From CAZJAT01 sp964544145 (GTDB taxonomy: Bacteria; Hydrothermota; 32-111): a DNA stretch of 30,035 nt. The notes below the pieces were generated by a model. That model saw only the letters and a program-made list of their open reading frames with translations, was not told the DNA's origin and searched no databases. Every line of letters starts with the position of its first letter. Position 1 is the stretch's first letter. The DNA lies in assembly GCA_964544145.1 (NCBI GenBank), contig CAZJAT010000021.1:1-30035 (forward strand), in the 5' to 3' direction. Made by a program: the position numbers and the translations under genes. Shown here piece after piece: positions 6,758 to 16,773 of this stretch.

Positions 6758-8068
6758 TCAGAAACCGGAAAAATTTGGCATGCCTCCCTTTGAGAGCGTT
6801 TTCATCATTTTTTTCATTTGTTTATGCTGTTTAATAACAAATTTAACCATAGATACTGTGTTACCGCTGCCCTTGGCAATTCTTCTCACCCTATTTTTAT
6901 TATTCAGCAGATAGGGATTATGTCTCTCTTTTTTCGTCATTGAGGAAATTATAGCTTCTACTTTTTTCATTTGCCCTTCTTCCATGCCAGTCAATTTCAC
7001 CTTATTGCCCACACCGGGAATCATTTTCAGGATATCGCCCAGAGGACCCATTTTCTTCATTTGATTGATTTGATTGAGATAATCCTGAAAGTCAAATTGA
7101 CCTTTTTTCAGTTTTTTCTCCATATCCCTCGCTTCTTCTTCACTGATAATATCCTGCGTTTTCTCAACAAGGGATACTATATCGCCCATACCCAGAATCC
7201 TTGAAACAAGACGTTCCGGGTGAAATACCTCAAACTGATTTTTTCGTTCACCTGTTCCGATGAATTTAATGGGACTACCCACTGTCTGAACAATAGATAA
7301 TGCTGCTCCTCCCTTCTGATCTCCATCCATTTTTGTTAAAATTACACCTGATATGTTTAATTTTTCTTTGAATCCTCCTGCACTTTTAACCGCATCCTGA
7401 CCGGTTAATGCATCTCCAACATAAAGTATTTCCGATGGTTTGAACTTTTTCTCAATATTTTCCAATTCCTGCATTAATTCATTATCAATATGCAGTCTTC
7501 CGGCTGTATCCAGTATTACAGTGTCATATACCTCTCTTTTTGCAAATTCAATTCCCTCTTCAATAATCTGCAATACATTATCACCCCTTCTGTCAAAAAA
7601 TCCGGCATTTGCATCCTTGGCAACAATTTGAAGCTGCTCAAATGCAGCAGGCCTTTTAATATCACAAGGTATTAGTAGACATTTTTTCCCTATTGTATTT
7701 AAATATATACTCAATTTACCGCACGTTGTTGTCTTACCGGTTCCCTGCAGACCAACCATCATAATAACAGCCGGATTACCCCTAAATTGAATATCACTGT
7801 CCCCCAATGAAAGTATATTCACCAATTTGTCATTCACAGCTTTAATAATGATATGTTCCGGTTTAAGTGATTTCAGTATATCTGCGCCTAAGGCATCGCT
7901 TTTAACATCTTCAATAAAACCCTTAACAATCTTATAATTTACATCAGCTTCCAGGAGAATTAATTTTATCTCTTTTAATGTCTTTTCCAGGTCTGCTTCA
8001 GTAATCTTACCTTTATTTCTTATTTTCTTGAAAATTGTTGAAAATTTACCTGTTAATCCGTCAAGCAT
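6758..8068 (-). CDS. ffh: Signal recognition particle GTPase Ffh (SRP54)
   Basis: A 436-residue SRP protein that binds signal sequences and SRP RNA and delivers ribosomes to the membrane with FtsY. It has an N-terminal helical domain (1-90), the GTPase domain with P-loop GLQGTGKTT (106-114), DTAGR (187-191), TKMDGD (245-250) and GTGE (271-274), and a methionine-rich M domain (about 300-436) with the RNA-binding RVRRIAKGSG segment. Length is typical. The start ATG lies inside the last codons of ddl (8-base overlap, ATGCTTGA), with GGAGTGAATAAGG upstream. It is the last gene of the long operon. I see no terminator between its stop and the promoter at 6679-6707. Confidence 0.97.
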   Translation of the reverse strand: MLDGLTGKFSTIFKKIRNKGKITEADLEKTLKEIKLILLEADVNYKIVKGFIEDVKSDALGADILKSLKPEHIIIKAVNDKLVNILSLGDSDIQFRGNPAVIMMVGLQGTGKTTTCGKLSIYLNTIGKKCLLIPCDIKRPAAFEQLQIVAKDANAGFFDRRGDNVLQIIEEGIEFAKREVYDTVILDTAGRLHIDNELMQELENIEKKFKPSEILYVGDALTGQDAVKSAGGFKEKLNISGVILTKMDGDQKGGAALSIVQTVGSPIKFIGTGERKNQFEVFHPERLVSRILGMGDIVSLVEKTQDIISEEEARDMEKKLKKGQFDFQDYLNQINQMKKMGPLGDILKMIPGVGNKVKLTGMEEGQMKKVEAIISSMTKKERHNPYLLNNKNRVRRIAKGSGNTVSMVKFVIKQHKQMKKMMKTLSKGGMPNFSGF

Positions 8069-8978
8069 CCTTATTCACTCCTGTTGTTTGTATAATGATA
8101 TTTACGAGTTCATCATAAGAAATCCCGTCATATTCGGCTTCGGCCGGCAAATCTGACAAATCAGTCATCCCAGGTACAGAGTTTACTTCAAGTTCAAATA
8201 TATCATTGCCCTTTATAATAAAGTCAACACGAGCAAATGATTTTAAATTCAGTGAAATAAATATCTGTTCAGCATATTTTTTAATCTGTTCAATAACATT
8301 CTGATCCAATTCCGGAGGCAGTATAAATTCAGTCATTCCTTTAGTGTATTTAGCTTCATAATCGTAAAATATATTCCCTGGTTTCAATTCTAATGGCGTA
8401 AGAACAAATGGTTTACCGCTTTTTTCAATTATACCAACAGTGATTTCCTTTGATGAATCTATATATTCCTCTGCAATATAAGCACCATATTGTTCAATCT
8501 TGTTATTCAATTTATCATAACTGATATTTGCATCAGCAATGAATGAACCCACACTTGAACCGCCTGTATTCGGCTTGAATATTATTTTTTTAGAAAATAT
8601 CTTTAATATATCTGCATTATTATCCAGAACATGTTTATTTATAAACACCGCTTTCGGAACCGGAATACGCATTCTTTCCATAACACTCTGAGTATTAAAC
8701 TTATTTATTGTCAATGCAGATGCTATAACTCCAGAACCTGTGTATGGAATCCCTAAACATTCCAACATACCCTGCACAATACCGTCCTCTCCAGGTGTTC
8801 CATGCATGATATTAAATACTTCATCAAACGTTTTTATTCTTGTTTCAATATCCTTACCAAATTCAACCATTTCACAATGACAGCTCTTTTTTAACACATT
8901 AAAAACATTCAGAGCAGATCGTTTGGACACTTCACTCTCATTTGACGGACCGCCATACAGTATGGCAATTTTCTTCAT
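8061..8978 (-). CDS. ddl: D-alanine--D-alanine ligase
   Basis: A cytoplasmic ATP-grasp enzyme joining two D-alanines for peptidoglycan precursors. The 305 residues contain HGTPGEDG (59-66; family signature), LGIPYTGSG, the ATP-binding KPNTGGSSVGS (135-145), EEYIDSSKEITVG, the omega-loop YDYEAKY (205-211) whose KY pair is associated with D-Ala rather than D-lactate as second substrate, FARVDF and the second signature ELEVNSVPGMTDLS (262-275). Length is normal. It overlaps glycerate kinase upstream by four bases and ffh downstream by eight. It implies a peptidoglycan-containing cell. Confidence 0.96.
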   Translation of the reverse strand: MKKIAILYGGPSNESEVSKRSALNVFNVLKKSCHCEMVEFGKDIETRIKTFDEVFNIMHGTPGEDGIVQGMLECLGIPYTGSGVIASALTINKFNTQSVMERMRIPVPKAVFINKHVLDNNADILKIFSKKIIFKPNTGGSSVGSFIADANISYDKLNNKIEQYGAYIAEEYIDSSKEITVGIIEKSGKPFVLTPLELKPGNIFYDYEAKYTKGMTEFILPPELDQNVIEQIKKYAEQIFISLNLKSFARVDFIIKGNDIFELEVNSVPGMTDLSDLPAEAEYDGISYDELVNIIIQTTGVNKDA

Positions 8979-9967
8979 AATGTTTTCCTTATTTTATTTA
9001 TTGCAGATATTATTTTCATTTTAGGATTTATCATACCTTCCTTTCCCATTGTATAGATATCAATTTTCTTATGCTTTATCTCTGAACTGCCTGTTATAAC
9101 AATCATTTTCTTATTCTCCTTCAACGCTTCTGAAATGATTCTTCCAGTAATTTTGCCATAAAAGCTCTGTTTGTCCAGTTTTCCCTCACATGTGATGACA
9201 ATATCAGCTTTTCGGATTTTTTCTCCAATATTGGATAATGATTCCATGAATCTATAATTATCTTCAAATCCGGCATTTATTGCCATAAATGCAGCGCCAA
9301 GCCCTCCTGCAGCTCCTGCATATTTTTTGTTTAAGATATGCAGTTTATCTGCCGTAATATTATAATATTTTTCCAATTCACTTAACTGCCGTTCATTCAC
9401 TCCTTTCTGCCGTGCATATACAACAGCTCCCAGTGAACCATTCAATGGATTATAAACATCCGGTATAACAGTTATATCATGATGAGATTCCAAGGAATTT
9501 ATATTTTTTAATATTTTTGTATTTTTATGCGCTTCAACACTTGCACCAAGCCCTTTAAGCATACCATATCCGCTGTCAATTGTCGCTGAACCCCCAAGGC
9601 CTATAATTATATTCTTACAGCTTTTCTCAGCATGCGTGATAACAGCAGCAATACCTGAACTGGTTCTTATGAAAGGATTTCCCGATTTCCTTACCCTCTT
9701 TAATCCTACAATATTAGCGCTTTCAATATATGCTGCATTTTTATCAATAAGATAATTGGTCTTAATTCTGTGATTATTGGCATTGACTGTGAATACCGGT
9801 ATTATTCTGCATTTCTTTTTATAAAATTTAATTGTGTCAAGAAATCCATCTCCGCCATCAGTAACCGGGATTGCTTCAATATCACCAGATCTTTCATTTA
9901 TCATATTCGCTATTTCAACTGCTTCCAGTGTACCCTTTAATGACTGAGCCGCGAACAGTACTCTCAT
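8975..9967 (-). CDS. Glycerate kinase (GlxK/GarK family)
   Basis: A 330-residue glycerate kinase of the GlxK family, which phosphorylates D-glycerate to 2-phosphoglycerate (some members make the 3-phosphate). Recognised from QSLKGTLEA (8-16; usual form DSFKGSL), PVTDGGDGFLDT (34-45; usual form MADGGEGT), the central GLGGSATIDSGYGMLKGLGA (123-142), GAAGGLGAAF and TCEGKLDKQSFYGK near the C-terminus. At 330 residues it is shorter than the usual 370-390, with shortened loops but all conserved blocks present. ATGA overlaps on both sides place it in the long operon, where it could feed glycerate into glycolysis. Confidence 0.88.
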   Translation of the reverse strand: MRVLFAAQSLKGTLEAVEIANMINERSGDIEAIPVTDGGDGFLDTIKFYKKKCRIIPVFTVNANNHRIKTNYLIDKNAAYIESANIVGLKRVRKSGNPFIRTSSGIAAVITHAEKSCKNIIIGLGGSATIDSGYGMLKGLGASVEAHKNTKILKNINSLESHHDITVIPDVYNPLNGSLGAVVYARQKGVNERQLSELEKYYNITADKLHILNKKYAGAAGGLGAAFMAINAGFEDNYRFMESLSNIGEKIRKADIVITCEGKLDKQSFYGKITGRIISEALKENKKMIVITGSSEIKHKKIDIYTMGKEGMINPKMKIISAINKIRKTL

Positions 9968-11889
9968 CTTATCAGCTTCTTGCTCCTTGCAATATTGCCA
10001 TATTGATCCATTATGTATACAACAACAAATAAGTCTTCATTTTTAATTTTTTCTATGTGTACGGTGAATGATTCAGCATTTGAATCAAATATACCGTCAT
10101 CAGGCATTGCAGACATCAATTGTCCTCCATTCACTGCATAATACATTTCATCTAAAAATGATGACTCATCAACTGCTCTGAGGGTCAATGTATTCTTTTC
10201 AAATTTCATATCATTGATTTGAGGAGCAGTATTATCTATAAATATATTCTCACTCATTTCGCTATACAATGGATCTTTCACATTACTTAGTGAATCACCT
10301 GCTCTCACAATGATTTCATAATTACCCTGATCAAAACCTTCTGCATATATCAGTACATAATTCTCGTATATATTTTTCTTCACAGGGTATAAACCAAAAC
10401 GGTCCTTCAGAAAAACATCATACTCTAATAAATCATTATCCATATCACCTGCATACCAAATCGCGAATATCACCTTGGCATCTGTCTTCATAATATTATT
10501 GTCATATTCTGGATACATTGATGTATTAAAAACCGGATATGTGAAAATACCCTCTGTCTGGACATAATCCGGAATTATTCTCGGGTCAAAAACCCTTATT
10601 GAATCAATTCCAGGTGCATGATTCTTTGTTCTGTAATATATGCTGACATCTTTCAGCTTATCTTCTGATGAGGAATACATATATTTGTACTGCATATATC
10701 TATATTCATCCGAATTAACTGTCATGCCGGGTTTTAACAGTATAAAATCTGTCCATGAAGAATCAGCATCATATGAATCTCCCTGTCTGAAATAAAGTTT
10801 GCCTTTACCTTCAGCAGAAACATGTACAGTATTAACAAATACTTTTTTCCCAAAATCTATTACATTTGATATATATTCACTATTGTCATATAATCCCTTT
10901 ATGGAGAATATCCGTCCGGGATCTCCTGTTGTAATATAAGCATACTTTCCTAAAACCTTGATGGAAAGAATATAGTCAGCTTTAATCAAGCCGCATGAAA
11001 AAAGAGATTTATTTTTGAAGAACATAATCTCCGGTGTTTTTGCCTTTACCATCAATATTCCGCCGTCATAGCTTTCTGCGCTTATAATAAAATCATCTGT
11101 TGAAAATAGTGTATCAGATTTTGATTCAAAAATATTAATAAGAGTTGAAACATAATTTAATTCATTTTCATTCGGGGAAATCTTTGTATTAATAAGTGCC
11201 ATCACAGCATTATTCTCTACTGATATAAAATCCACCTCTCCGCTTTTTGATGCATAAACTGTTTTTTGCTTACCATTCTTAAATTCTATAACCTTGCCTT
11301 TCCCTTCTGTTCCTATATATAGAGCATCACCAAATTGTTTTAAATACGATATGTTCTTATCATTAACTGTCAATATTTTTTCCATCTTGACACCATTAAT
11401 AATATAGAGCTCATTTTCAATTGCAGCATAAACCCTGTTTCCAATACGCTCCAGAATATTAATTCCTCTATTCTCATATTGTGCAATTGTATCAATTCTT
11501 CCCTCTTTAATATTAATAATCAATCCGGAGGGAATGACAACTGCCCATATATTTTCTTTATTATCTGTAACCATCTGATAGACAGTTTCTCCATCTTCAA
11601 AAAGAATAATAGTATCATTTTTATCTATATTATAAATCATAGGAGACATACCCGTTCCGATGATATGCTGTTCATGATAAATAATATGTGAAAAAATAGG
11701 CATATGAGTGTAAAATTTACCGGTATCAATTAGCAGGCCTGGCATAGCAAATTTACTTGAAATCATTATCTTGTCTGATATATACAATGATTGAACTGAT
11801 TCTTCCGGTTTATGAATCAATTTTCCCGATTCAAATGCTGTCAACATCAATGCAGACAACAGCGCAATAAGAAGCACAATCCGCTTCAT
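9964..11889 (-). CDS. Secreted beta-rich protein, probable propeller plus Ig-like domain, unknown function
   Basis: A 641-residue exported protein (signal peptide MKRIVLLIALLSALMLTAFES). Residues about 30-340 contain repeated strand-turn-strand units with hydrophobic ends (GDALYIGTEGKGKVIEF, GKYAYITTGDPGRIFSIKG) that suggest a beta-propeller of the NHL/two-component-sensor type. Residues about 345-545 are beta-rich (YRTKNHAPGIDSIRVFDP, DNDLLEYDVFLKDR) and resemble fibronectin/Ig-like modules, and the C-terminal 92 residues begin FIDNTAPQIND, typical of extracellular Ig-like repeats. No catalytic motif is recognised. Its ATG shares one base with the stop of the S55 peptidase gene (TAATG), so the two are likely made together. 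I do not recognise a named family. Confidence 0.75.
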   Translation of the reverse strand: MKRIVLLIALLSALMLTAFESGKLIHKPEESVQSLYISDKIMISSKFAMPGLLIDTGKFYTHMPIFSHIIYHEQHIIGTGMSPMIYNIDKNDTIILFEDGETVYQMVTDNKENIWAVVIPSGLIINIKEGRIDTIAQYENRGINILERIGNRVYAAIENELYIINGVKMEKILTVNDKNISYLKQFGDALYIGTEGKGKVIEFKNGKQKTVYASKSGEVDFISVENNAVMALINTKISPNENELNYVSTLINIFESKSDTLFSTDDFIISAESYDGGILMVKAKTPEIMFFKNKSLFSCGLIKADYILSIKVLGKYAYITTGDPGRIFSIKGLYDNSEYISNVIDFGKKVFVNTVHVSAEGKGKLYFRQGDSYDADSSWTDFILLKPGMTVNSDEYRYMQYKYMYSSSEDKLKDVSIYYRTKNHAPGIDSIRVFDPRIIPDYVQTEGIFTYPVFNTSMYPEYDNNIMKTDAKVIFAIWYAGDMDNDLLEYDVFLKDRFGLYPVKKNIYENYVLIYAEGFDQGNYEIIVRAGDSLSNVKDPLYSEMSENIFIDNTAPQINDMKFEKNTLTLRAVDESSFLDEMYYAVNGGQLMSAMPDDGIFDSNAESFTVHIEKIKNEDLFVVVYIMDQYGNIARSKKLIR

Positions 11890-13544
11890 TATTTCCTCCT
11901 GATTTTAATAATTTCTGATATCTGGCCGCTTATAACCCCTTGTCCCTCTACAGTAATTTCTTCAACTAATCCTGCTGTAACAGGTTTTTTTCCCATTAAT
12001 ATCATCTGACTTATATGAGTACCCGTCTGCTTGGTGTATTCTTTATTCATCTCTGAATACCCCGGATTACCATTAATCATTTTTAAGATAATACTATTTG
12101 CAGGTTTCAACTTTTCAATTATATTGTTTAGCTCATCAAGATTTGTAAACTCATATTTTCCTTCGCTGCGCTGAAGTTCAAACACAGGTTCATCTCTGCC
12201 GTTTATTGCAAAGAGCATCACTGAATCTGATTGTATATTTTCAGGTATCTGCATTTGGAATGGGATCTTCTCATCATTCCCCCTGAAACGGTTTAGCAGA
12301 AGATATCCGTTAATAATATCACCGGGATCATAATACTTCTGAGGTACTATAATGTCCTTTAACACATATGTCTGCAAGTTCTCCTCAATCTTTGCATTCA
12401 CGGATATAGAGTCAATAATGGGTGATTTAAATACATTTTTTAAATAGACATAGAGGATTGACTGAATATCAATATAGGCAAATATAGGTGTATAATCCGA
12501 TGAAATAACATTCTTATATACAACATTACCTGTTTCTGAAGAAAATATTTCAATATCATAAAAGAGCGTCATTGCACCTTCACTCTTATGAAGATCATAT
12601 AATGACTGTGTGAACATCAGTGGAAGCATTGATGATATAATATCTTCATCCCTGACAAATTCAAGGTGAATTTTATCACCTGACTTGAACACGAAATTTA
12701 CTGGTATCATATCGGGTTCAATGTCCGTATATGCGACTACACCAGCAATTCTATCCTGTAATGCAACTCCCGCATTATCCCTGAACGGAATACCCATCTT
12801 GAATGAAAGGTCAGTTCTTGACAGCACAGTATAAATATAGGATTCACTAACAGGAAAATTGACTTCTCCCCTCATATAGAAAGGATGACCAAACATGAAA
12901 ATCTTATTTCCTTCTGTATATGTACAGGTTCCGATAGCAGCTGCCGTCATGTCACCATCAACAATCTTTACGGCAATTGAGCTGCCCGGTTTAATATTTG
13001 ATTTTTCTTTATCATAAACTGCATTTGATCCTGATGATGAAATAAAAACAGAGTTTAAGAATGATGGAAATTTATCAGCAAGCGCTTCAAGAACATCATC
13101 GGATATACCTCCTAATATCAACGGACTTGCAATTTTTTTCATTTCATATGAATCATTTCCCGATTTAACGGTGAAGTCATCGACAGCAACAATGTCTTCT
13201 ATCAATGTTACTCCCGCTATTGGCTCCTTTATGTTTGCCCATGTATATGAAAGAGAGCCGGCAAGTTTTCCGTCAAAATACACAGGTGAACCGCTCATTC
13301 CCTGCGCTATACCTGTTTTTTCAATATTATCGCCAAAACACCTTACAAGAATAATATCCCTGCTGCCATTATAATTCATTACCATGTCAATCACTTCTAA
13401 TTTCACTGTATCTATTTGCGTCCCTTTGAATACAGTCAGAGCATAACCCTTCATTCCCGGTTTCACTAAATTAATGTCAAAGAAATCTCCCCACAATGCA
13501 GACATTATCAAAATATTTATCAGCAGAATAAATGTTTTTTTCAT
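11889..13544 (-). CDS. SpoIVB-type S55 serine peptidase domain protein, exported
   Basis: A 551-residue protein with a signal peptide (MKKTFILLINILIMSALWGD). Residues 25-110 match the S55 (SpoIVB) peptidase family: LVKPGMKGYALTVFKGT, then QGMSGSPVYFDGKLAGSLSY, in which the SGSP (84-87) holds the putative nucleophile serine, and a later IGTCTYTEGNKIFMFGHPF block (His219). The C-terminal half (about 300-551) is beta-rich without a recognised family. SpoIVB itself is a sporulation signalling protease, but relatives occur in non-sporulating phyla, and nothing else here suggests sporulation. Encoded between the nucleoside phosphorylase and the propeller-like protein, with overlaps at both ends. 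Peptidase activity is inferred from the motif. Confidence 0.85.
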   Translation of the reverse strand: MKKTFILLINILIMSALWGDFFDINLVKPGMKGYALTVFKGTQIDTVKLEVIDMVMNYNGSRDIILVRCFGDNIEKTGIAQGMSGSPVYFDGKLAGSLSYTWANIKEPIAGVTLIEDIVAVDDFTVKSGNDSYEMKKIASPLILGGISDDVLEALADKFPSFLNSVFISSSGSNAVYDKEKSNIKPGSSIAVKIVDGDMTAAAIGTCTYTEGNKIFMFGHPFYMRGEVNFPVSESYIYTVLSRTDLSFKMGIPFRDNAGVALQDRIAGVVAYTDIEPDMIPVNFVFKSGDKIHLEFVRDEDIISSMLPLMFTQSLYDLHKSEGAMTLFYDIEIFSSETGNVVYKNVISSDYTPIFAYIDIQSILYVYLKNVFKSPIIDSISVNAKIEENLQTYVLKDIIVPQKYYDPGDIINGYLLLNRFRGNDEKIPFQMQIPENIQSDSVMLFAINGRDEPVFELQRSEGKYEFTNLDELNNIIEKLKPANSIILKMINGNPGYSEMNKEYTKQTGTHISQMILMGKKPVTAGLVEEITVEGQGVISGQISEIIKIRRK

Positions 13545-14842
13545 TCTATTCCTTTTGTGATTTTTATTAATTTTCTGAAAGGAACATCATTCTCACTCAA
13601 GATAAAACTCTTTTTCAATATATGAAGAGCTTCTTCATATACCCCATTGTGATATATTTTCATTATTGTTTCATTTTTATCCACAGCATCACCAACATGT
13701 TTATTCATAAATATACCTGTTTTATGATCAATATTGTCCTCTTTACGGAATCTGCCTGCTTTCAGATGTATAAGAGCTACACCCATCTGGTATACATCCA
13801 TTGATTTTAAATATCCTTTTTTGTCAGCTTTTATTTCGATCATTCTATTGCTGAGCAGATCAGTTTTCTTCAGGCACTTTACATCACCTTTCTGCATAGA
13901 TATCATTTTCAAGAACATTTCATATGCTTTGCCGCTATCAATCACTTTGTTAAACGCATTCAATGCTTCTTTTCTTTTATCATATATTTTATTTTTTATT
14001 AATAGCATTATTGAAAACTCTCTAACGAGTTCATAAGCGGAATTCATGCATTTCCCTTTTAAAATATCAATTGATTCCATTATTTCAATCCCATTGCCCG
14101 CTGTATCTCCTATAATTTGCGACATATCTGTTACAGCATATATCATGTTTTTATTAAAAAACTTGCCTATATTATACATATTTTCTGCCAGCAATAATGC
14201 ATCCTTCATAGTCTTCATAAATGCTCCATTTCCCTGTTTTACGTCCAGAAGAAGGGAATCAATACCTTCGGCCATTTTTTTACTCATTATTGAAGCAGTT
14301 ATGAGTGGTACGGATTCAACTGTTCCAGTAACATCCCTTAATGCATAGAGCTTTTTATCTGCAGGTACAAAATTCTTTGTTTGCCCTGCCATCACCACCC
14401 CTATACTCTGAAGCTGTTTACGGAACTGAGTCTTCCCAATATTTACTGATAACCCTTTTATTGATTCTAATTTATCAAGAGTACCTCCAGTATGTCCCAA
14501 ACCACGCCCGGATACCATTGGAACAATAAATCCTAAACAGCCCAATATAGGAGCAAGAGGAATGGATATCTTATCTCCTACTCCTCCTGTTGAGTGTTTA
14601 TCAACTTTAATTCCCTCTATATCGGAAAAATCATATATATCACCGCTTTTTCTCATTATATCGGTTAAATAAAATGTTTCCCTTTCATTTAATCCATTAA
14701 TAAAGCATGCCATTAAAAAAGATGCTGCCTGATAATCGGGAATATTACCCTTTACATATTCTCCTATCATATAATCAATCTGCTTTTCACTCAGCTTCTT
14801 GCCTTCTCTCTTTATTTTAATGATATCAGGTATATACATCAT
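13541..14842 (-). CDS. Pyrimidine-nucleoside (thymidine) phosphorylase
   Basis: Splits thymidine, deoxyuridine or uridine with phosphate into base and (deoxy)ribose 1-phosphate in the cytoplasm. The 433-residue chain has the full family layout: N-terminal helical domain (IIKIKREGKKLSEKQI), KVDKHSTGGVGDKIS (79-93; phosphate site) and the signature SGRGLGHTGGTLDKLE (111-126), followed by the beta-rich C-terminal domain (about 335-433). It could be DeoA or Pdp; they are hard to separate by eye. It overlaps deoC by four bases; their products act in one catabolic route once a phosphopentomutase (not in this window) makes deoxyribose 5-phosphate. Confidence 0.94.
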   Translation of the reverse strand: MMYIPDIIKIKREGKKLSEKQIDYMIGEYVKGNIPDYQAASFLMACFINGLNERETFYLTDIMRKSGDIYDFSDIEGIKVDKHSTGGVGDKISIPLAPILGCLGFIVPMVSGRGLGHTGGTLDKLESIKGLSVNIGKTQFRKQLQSIGVVMAGQTKNFVPADKKLYALRDVTGTVESVPLITASIMSKKMAEGIDSLLLDVKQGNGAFMKTMKDALLLAENMYNIGKFFNKNMIYAVTDMSQIIGDTAGNGIEIMESIDILKGKCMNSAYELVREFSIMLLIKNKIYDKRKEALNAFNKVIDSGKAYEMFLKMISMQKGDVKCLKKTDLLSNRMIEIKADKKGYLKSMDVYQMGVALIHLKAGRFRKEDNIDHKTGIFMNKHVGDAVDKNETIMKIYHNGVYEEALHILKKSFILSENDVPFRKLIKITKGIE

Positions 14843-15486
14843 TCACCCCTTACTATTTTCACTGAAGATGATGTTCCTATTCTGTCCGCACCTGCATTAA
14901 TCATATCTCTTGCTTTATTGAAATCCCTTATTCCTCCGCTCGCTTTGATTTTGATTTTCCCATTTCCTTTATCTTTGAACAATTTCACATCATCAATCTG
15001 TGCTCCTCCGGTGGAAAACCCCGTTGATGTTTTTATAAAATCCGCCCCGCCTTTGATACAGCATTCCAGAGCGCTTTCCTTTTCCTCATGATTGAGCAGA
15101 CATGTTTCTACAATCACTTTTAATACCCTGTCTTTAATAGCGTCTTTAACAGCCTTAATTTCACTGATTACATATTCATTGCCGCCTTCTTTCAATCTTC
15201 CAATGTTCATCACCATATCTATTTCATCTGCCCCATTCATCACAGCATTTTCTGCTTCGCAAATCTTTGATTCAACTGTTCCTGCGCCCAGTGGAAAACC
15301 GATAACTGAAGCGATTCTCACATCCGACCCCTGTAATTTTTTCCTGCAGTATTCTACATAGCATGGATTTACACATATAGCATAAAAATCATTCTCTTCT
15401 GCTTCCTCAATTAACTTGTCAATATCTCTATGCATACTGTCCTGTTTTAACAATGTGTGGTCAATATATTTATTTATATCCATCAT
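14839..15486 (-). CDS. deoC: Deoxyribose-phosphate aldolase
   Basis: A cytoplasmic class I aldolase cleaving 2-deoxyribose 5-phosphate to glyceraldehyde 3-phosphate and acetaldehyde. The 215-residue TIM barrel shows IDHTLLK (8-14), VIGFPLGAG (61-69), ADEIDMVMNIG (86-96), IVETCLL (125-131), the Schiff-base lysine in FIKTSTGF (Lys152) and the second lysine in KASGGIRD (Lys181). Length is typical of the short bacterial form. The start is the ATG touching the preceding stop (TAAATG), with GGAG just upstream; a second ATG follows directly and would cost one residue. Paired with the nucleoside phosphorylase by an ATGA overlap. Confidence 0.97.
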   Translation of the reverse strand: MMDINKYIDHTLLKQDSMHRDIDKLIEEAEENDFYAICVNPCYVEYCRKKLQGSDVRIASVIGFPLGAGTVESKICEAENAVMNGADEIDMVMNIGRLKEGGNEYVISEIKAVKDAIKDRVLKVIVETCLLNHEEKESALECCIKGGADFIKTSTGFSTGGAQIDDVKLFKDKGNGKIKIKASGGIRDFNKARDMINAGADRIGTSSSVKIVRGE

Positions 15487-16773
15487 TTACTCCTTATTAA
15501 TCAGCTTTATTTTTACATTATCCTGCAATTTGCCTATCAGAATAGTGCTTGGCGGATAACCGGTTGACAGCTGAATATGTGTGACATCTGATTCAAATTG
15601 ACCAAATGTCGCATCAATGGTGAGTATTACATTATTGATGAGAACTCTATTCCATGCATGATAATAAAATGCATTATCATTGTAAACAAGTCCTGTTACA
15701 ATATCAGTATTATAACCTGCTTCAAGTGCAATTGCTGCAAACAATTGAGCATGTTCAGTGCAATCACCGCTATTCATCTCAAGTATTTCATCAATACTCA
15801 TGAGCCCGGAAACAACATTTTTCCTGAGTCTTTTGTGCACATAATCCATGATTGATTCAAGCATTTCATAATCATTACCGCTATTATGCTTCAATGTTTT
15901 CACAATACCCTTAATTTCATCATTGGATTTAACATAATGCTCATTACAGACACTCAATACTTCAGGTACATAAACAGGTTTCCTTGTTACAATCAATGTA
16001 TCACCCTTCTGAATTTGTCTGTAGTTTTCCAAATCATTATTTTCTACAGAGTATATAATATAAGATGCTGATGAAGCATCCTTGATACCCTTGAAATCAC
16101 CTTCTGTCTGAATAAGGAAATAATCTATGATATTCATTCTCTCTATATGAGTATCGGAAGATTCTGTTTTCTCCATAACAATGCCCTCTCTGGAAATACT
16201 CTTTATAATCTCATTATCTATGAAAAAAACCTTTGAACCTGTTGATTTTCCCGTAATATTAAACACCCTGTCATATCCATCTTCAGGTTCCATACTCTTG
16301 ATGCTCAGCTCTTCCATTTCACGGGAAATGGGATTAAACATAAACAGCTCTTTATCCATCATTTCTTTTCCAATAAATTCCATATTGAAGATAATTGTTT
16401 TATTTTTAATATTAAATGTATCAAAAAAAGTGGAATTGCCCAGTATTGTTTTGACAATAAGATAATCATTCTCAGTAAAGCCATTTGAAAAGAATGTCAT
16501 CTGCTCACTTATAACAGATGAAAAAAATTTGACCAAATTATAATTACTGTCATATATGGTTAAGTTCTGCCCCTTTACATCAACTGAATTATCAAAAACC
16601 GTTAACTTCATTTCTGATGTTTCATTAACTGTGATACTTTCCTGCACAGTATCTGTTTTTGATACATAGTAACCAATTTTACTGTTCCCAAGCTTGATAT
16701 TCATATATTTTTCAGTTCCTGCATTTACATTTACGGCAAAAAATACAATAATGATAAAAATAAGCCTGTTCAT
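15487..16773 (-). CDS. Exported transglutaminase-like (papain-fold) protein
   Basis: A 428-residue protein with a signal peptide (MNRLIFIIIVFFAVNVNAG). Residues 25-290 are beta-rich without a recognised family. The C-terminal part is a transglutaminase-core domain with the full triad visible: MNSGDCTEHAQLFAA (Cys338), FYYHAWNRV (His372) and TIDATFGQ (Asp387). Members in bacteria are proteases, amidases or crosslinkers; the reaction cannot be told from sequence. It overlaps the C25 peptidase gene by four bases and abuts deoC. It may work on the envelope or on secreted proteins alongside the peptidase. Confidence 0.87.
   Translation of the reverse strand: MNRLIFIIIVFFAVNVNAGTEKYMNIKLGNSKIGYYVSKTDTVQESITVNETSEMKLTVFDNSVDVKGQNLTIYDSNYNLVKFFSSVISEQMTFFSNGFTENDYLIVKTILGNSTFFDTFNIKNKTIIFNMEFIGKEMMDKELFMFNPISREMEELSIKSMEPEDGYDRVFNITGKSTGSKVFFIDNEIIKSISREGIVMEKTESSDTHIERMNIIDYFLIQTEGDFKGIKDASSASYIIYSVENNDLENYRQIQKGDTLIVTRKPVYVPEVLSVCNEHYVKSNDEIKGIVKTLKHNSGNDYEMLESIMDYVHKRLRKNVVSGLMSIDEILEMNSGDCTEHAQLFAAIALEAGYNTDIVTGLVYNDNAFYYHAWNRVLINNVILTIDATFGQFESDVTHIQLSTGYPPSTILIGKLQDNVKIKLINKE

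Noticed and set aside
11889..13544. S55 peptidase as a sign of sporulation
   Set aside because: No other sporulation gene is present, and S55 relatives occur in non-sporulating bacteria.
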